64,000 bases of DNA, from NCBI GenBank assembly GCA_023053575.1, contig JAKZAP010000007.1:12553508-12617507 (forward strand). The letters are read 5' to 3'. Below are positions 61,182 through 64,000 of this stretch, one piece after another (position 1 is the first letter of the stretch; the number at the start of each line of letters is the position of its first letter). Origin of the DNA: Branchinecta lynchi. Its lineage: Eukaryota; Arthropoda; Branchiopoda; Anostraca; Branchinectidae. The position numbers and the translations under genes were made by a program. The notes under the pieces were generated by a model. It was given only the letters and a program-made list of their open reading frames with translations. It ran no database searches and was not told the origin of the DNA.

Positions 61182-62479
61182 CTAGAAGAAATACCGATTA
61201 TGGGCGTAAGGAAAAGTGAATTAAGGCTTTAGCTACTTTCAATACTTTTGTAGTGCTTCTGTACTACTTTTGAAGTTGTTCTACTTCAGTAGTTTTGGTA
61301 AATAGGCTACCTACACACAATGGAAAAATGCTTAAGTGCGCTACCAGTTTTAGGCTGCGTTCCGGAACTTAACGATCGTTGACAAATTGTTAACAGTTGT
61401 TAAATTTTGCGTTCCACATTTCTGATTTCAAAATTTAAGCTACGCCCACCTACAGTTTCTGTTCCAGAGCTTAACGATTGTTAACGATCGTTAAAGCTGC
61501 AGTTAGCTCCGCCCCGAAGTAAAGTTAACGATTGTTAACAATTATTAAGTTTGTGACCCTTCTACGAATCTTGTCTGTTTCTGGTTCGCTTCAATGACGT
61601 CTCACAGAATAACAACACAAATCAACTAAAGAAACAGTCCATTGGTTCTGCACCAAATATTCAACGGCTTCAACCAGTGAGAACTTGGTTATTCACAACG
61701 CAATCTGCCACCTATATGTAAACATGTACTTGTAAGCTTGCCGTCTACAAAATTCTAAGAGACCATTTGTAAGGAAACTCCAAGCATTGTTGCAAAAGGT
61801 GCTTAGTAATGCAACTTTCAGTGTTGTATCATTGATACAAATGTGAAATTTGTAAGTGACAAAGGTGAAACTTGAGGAAAATGAGTAGAATTTGAGGCCC
61901 ATATATTGAAATTTTTGTTTACTAAATTAAAGGATGAAGAGCCTTAGTCCTCGAACTTGGTCGCACTCGTAACAGAAGAAAACGTGTTCTTTTAAGAAAA
62001 GTTATTACTTCAACTTCCAACAAAGTAGAACAAAGTGGCAATCCTAGCGACGCTGCTCTTTCCTCGGCCCGCTGGCTGAGACCAACCAAGCGATCTGATT
62101 GGCTCTGCAGAAGCCAAAACAGAACACGGTCTATTCTCCTTACACACCTTATTACAGCGCGCCCCGAGGAGCAGAGGAATCTCTGTACGCCGTATTACAC
62201 GTTATTACACATATTTGCACAATGCACTAGAAGGTCGGTAGATAGCTCGCTTGCGGCTGTATGTGGCAGAAGCCGCCGCCGCCGAAAGGTTGTGTGTGAA
62301 AATCAACTTAGTCGACACCTATAACACTCCTTGAGGGGATGTTTTCCTTCTTGGGGGTTTAACTCTCAGGCATATGCGTAGGACTCGCTCATTTCATCTC
62401 TCCCTAATCCAACATTTGTCTCTCCCTTCTTGCAATTCGCCATACTCCAGTTCAGCGCTTCCTAGTGGACTAAACTGCT
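61182..62479. other. Gene-free stretch with GTTAAC-rich inverted phrases
   Basis: At 61,358-61,550 the phrases gttaacgattgttaacgatcgttaa and gcgttcc-gaacttaacgatcg recur in both orientations, probably a decayed MITE. No phosphatase exon is recognised upstream of 61,181. Confidence 0.45.
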
Positions 62480-62929
62480 AGAAGTGTCGTAACAGACAAC
62501 AGAAGGATGCGCGGTTTCAACAGACAATGCGTAACAGACAACACTATATTGTGTTGGAAAATGTTATGCATAACAAGAGTTGCCATCAGGAATAGCCAAA
62601 AAATCGCCAAAAAGCATCTGCTGAATTTCCGACATCATGGTGACAAACAAAAAAGTCAGCAGATTCCGTTTTGGCTGTTTTTGGCCCTTGCTGGCAATGC
62701 TTGTTCTGCGGTTCTTCATTTCTTTAAGTACTTCGCAGTTGGTTTCTGATTTTAAAGTAGAAGACCCAAGTTTAAAGACCCAACTTTTGGCTATTTTTGG
62801 TTCTTGCTGGCAATGCTTGTTCTGCGCAACTTTTCAACGTTTTCCAATACAACAGATAACATCCCAAGTGTTGTCTGTTATGCATTCTCTGTTGAAGCCG
62901 CGCACCCTTCTGTTGTCTGTCTGACAGTG
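62480..62929. mobile_element. Family E foldback element, copy 2
   Basis: The left arm gaagtgtcgtaacagacaacagaaggatgcgcggtttcaacagacaatgcgtaacagac... and the right arm ...aacagataacatcccaagtgttgtctgttatgcattctctgttgaagccgcgcaccc-ttctgttgtctgt-GACAGTG are imperfect inverted copies. The middle holds gccaaaaagcatctgctgaattt and tttttggc(t)-ttgctggcaatgcttgttctgcg, the last repeated twice. Confidence 0.7.
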
Positions 62930-63081
62930 CAGTTTCTGCAAACCCCCGTGTCTCATCAGCAGCACTTGTCCACAGATACGGTAAACTAGATCCACAAGTT
63001 GGTGGGTAGAAAATCTGCAATCTGCCTCTCGAGAAACAGAAGTTTCACACTGTCTTTGGAGTAGAAAGTATGTTCTACTCA

Positions 63082-63448
63082 CACTGTCAGAAGTTTCATA
63101 ACATATAACACTAGGATGCGCGGTTTCACCAGATAATGCGTAACAGATAACACTTCGGATGTTATCTGTTGTGTTTGAAAACGTTATGCATGAAATGTTA
63201 TATAACAAGCTTTGTTAGGAAGAGGAAGGAAGAGCCGAAAAAGCATCTACTGACTTTATTTCTTATCGGCATGATGTCAGAAAATTCAGCAGATACTTTT
63301 CGGCGGTTTTTCGGTTCTTCCTGATGGTAACGCTTATCATGCATAACATTTTGAAACACAACAGATAACATCCGAAGTGTTATCTGTTAGGCATTATCTG
63401 TTGAAGCCGCGCATCCTCGTGTTATCTGTTATGACACTTCCGACAGTG
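63082..63448. mobile_element. Family E foldback element, copy 3 (best preserved)
   Basis: 367 bp. CACTGTCAGAAGTTTCATAA... at the left and its inverted partner ending ...gacacttccGACAGTG at the right give arms of ~110 bp. They include ggatgcgcggtttcaccagataatgcgtaacagataacacttcggatgttatctgttgtgttt. The loop also has inverted pieces (aaaagcatctactga / cagcagatactttt type). No ORF. Confidence 0.8.
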
Positions 63449-63639
63449 CATTACCTTATGGATCCATTTTTACTAGCTCTTTGTCATAAGTGTTAGTAAC
63501 AGTGTTGCCACTCGACCGGCACCGCTTCGCGATGCCGGCCTCGTCAAAAAGCGGCATTTCTGCGGTATCCCTCAACCAAAATGCGGTAACATTCGCGGCA
63601 TGCCCTAAATTCTCGAAAAAAAAACATTATTGATATTGA

Positions 63640-64000
63640 AATGGGTCTTGTCTTCGTCAGGCTCCTTGAATATTTGTATTACTAAAATTTAGAAACAGAT
63701 TAAGGCCAAATAGCTAATCACCTGAGAATACCAAGTTACGATATGGATTCCGCATGTGTGTTTACTATAAGTCATAGGCTACTGATCGAAACTTCCTGCC
63801 TTACTTCTGCGAAATTTCCGGTTTCGGCCGAATTCCAGGCGAACTTACCTTCTCCTGACCCTGATATCGAACATCTAATCAACTTCAGATAAAACTTTAA
63901 CTTATAACAAATTTTCCGGGTTTCAGTCGGATTCCGGGTGAAGTATATGTTCGGGTAAAAAATGATTGTCGTATAGGGATTCAGATCTCTTCTTAACCCT
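63640..64000 (-). repeat. Family A element, truncated by the window edge
   Basis: It begins gggtcttgtcttcgtcaggctccttgaat, continues with the unique tail (agaaacagattaaggccaaatagctaatcacctgag, shared with 12,395-12,435) and two monomers (tttcggccgaattccaggcgaac, tttcagtcggattccgggtgaag). It runs off the window. Confidence 0.6.

Noticed and set aside
62834..63208. Missing first phosphatase domain (D1) exon
   Set aside because: The minus ORF lies mainly in foldback arms and lacks the HCxxGxxR loop or other D1 motifs.

Overview
The window is nuclear DNA of an invertebrate-type animal. Three things support this: an intron-split receptor tyrosine phosphatase gene with GT-AG introns, fragments of several non-LTR retrotransposons, and very dense families of short transposons (MITEs, foldback elements, tandem-repeat-bearing elements). 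The phylum cannot be fixed from the sequence. Both flanks are mostly repeats.

The centrepiece is an integrated Polinton/Maverick (adintovirus-like) DNA element of 12,987 bp at 13,315-26,301. It has 585-bp terminal inverted repeats that start AG and end CT, and a perfect 6-bp target duplication TCTATT (13,309-13,314 and 26,302-26,307). Almost all its genes lie on the minus strand. Read from 24,360 leftwards they are: protein-primed DNA polymerase B (1355 aa, intact), a 21-bp minisatellite, packaging ATPase, a fibre-like protein, a small membrane-active capsid-associated protein with an AT-hook-like repeated tail, adenain-like protease, a zinc-ribbon protein, a truncated retroviral-type integrase running into a conserved unknown protein, minor capsid (penton), a small YGSG protein, major capsid, and a small basic protein. 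The last gene sits inside the TIR, so a second copy lies in the other TIR (25,749-26,057, plus). A two-helix membrane protein (24,757-25,176, plus) is divergent from the polymerase, and a triplicated 85-86-bp repeat lies between them. Polymerase, protease, zinc ribbon and fibre genes are open. Integrase, ATPase, major capsid and penton carry frameshifts or deletions, so this copy is decaying or its assembly has indels. Every credible gene start on the element overlaps a motif of the form CTAATAAATG. It looks like a shared late-promoter/initiator signal and is the most interesting regulatory observation here.

Left flank (1-13,308): a foldback element, a Harbinger-like MITE, copies of a repeat family here called A (ends carrying GGGATCCC, ~137-bp inner monomers), and five C-terminal fragments of non-LTR retrotransposon ORF2.

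Right flank (26,308-64,000): hAT-type MITEs with G/C homopolymer cores and exact 8-bp duplications, a MITE with a 97-bp tandem array, minisatellites, families A and B (one B copy nested in A with a TA duplication), family C MITEs, foldback family E, and six exons of one minus-strand host gene (61,181 down to 44,026). The exons join in phase into the linker and second phosphatase domain (D2) of a receptor-type protein tyrosine phosphatase. Its catalytic loop lacks the cysteine, so D2 is a pseudophosphatase domain. The 5' exons (D1, ectodomain) must lie beyond 64,000. The final exon(s) were not found and lie left of 44,026.
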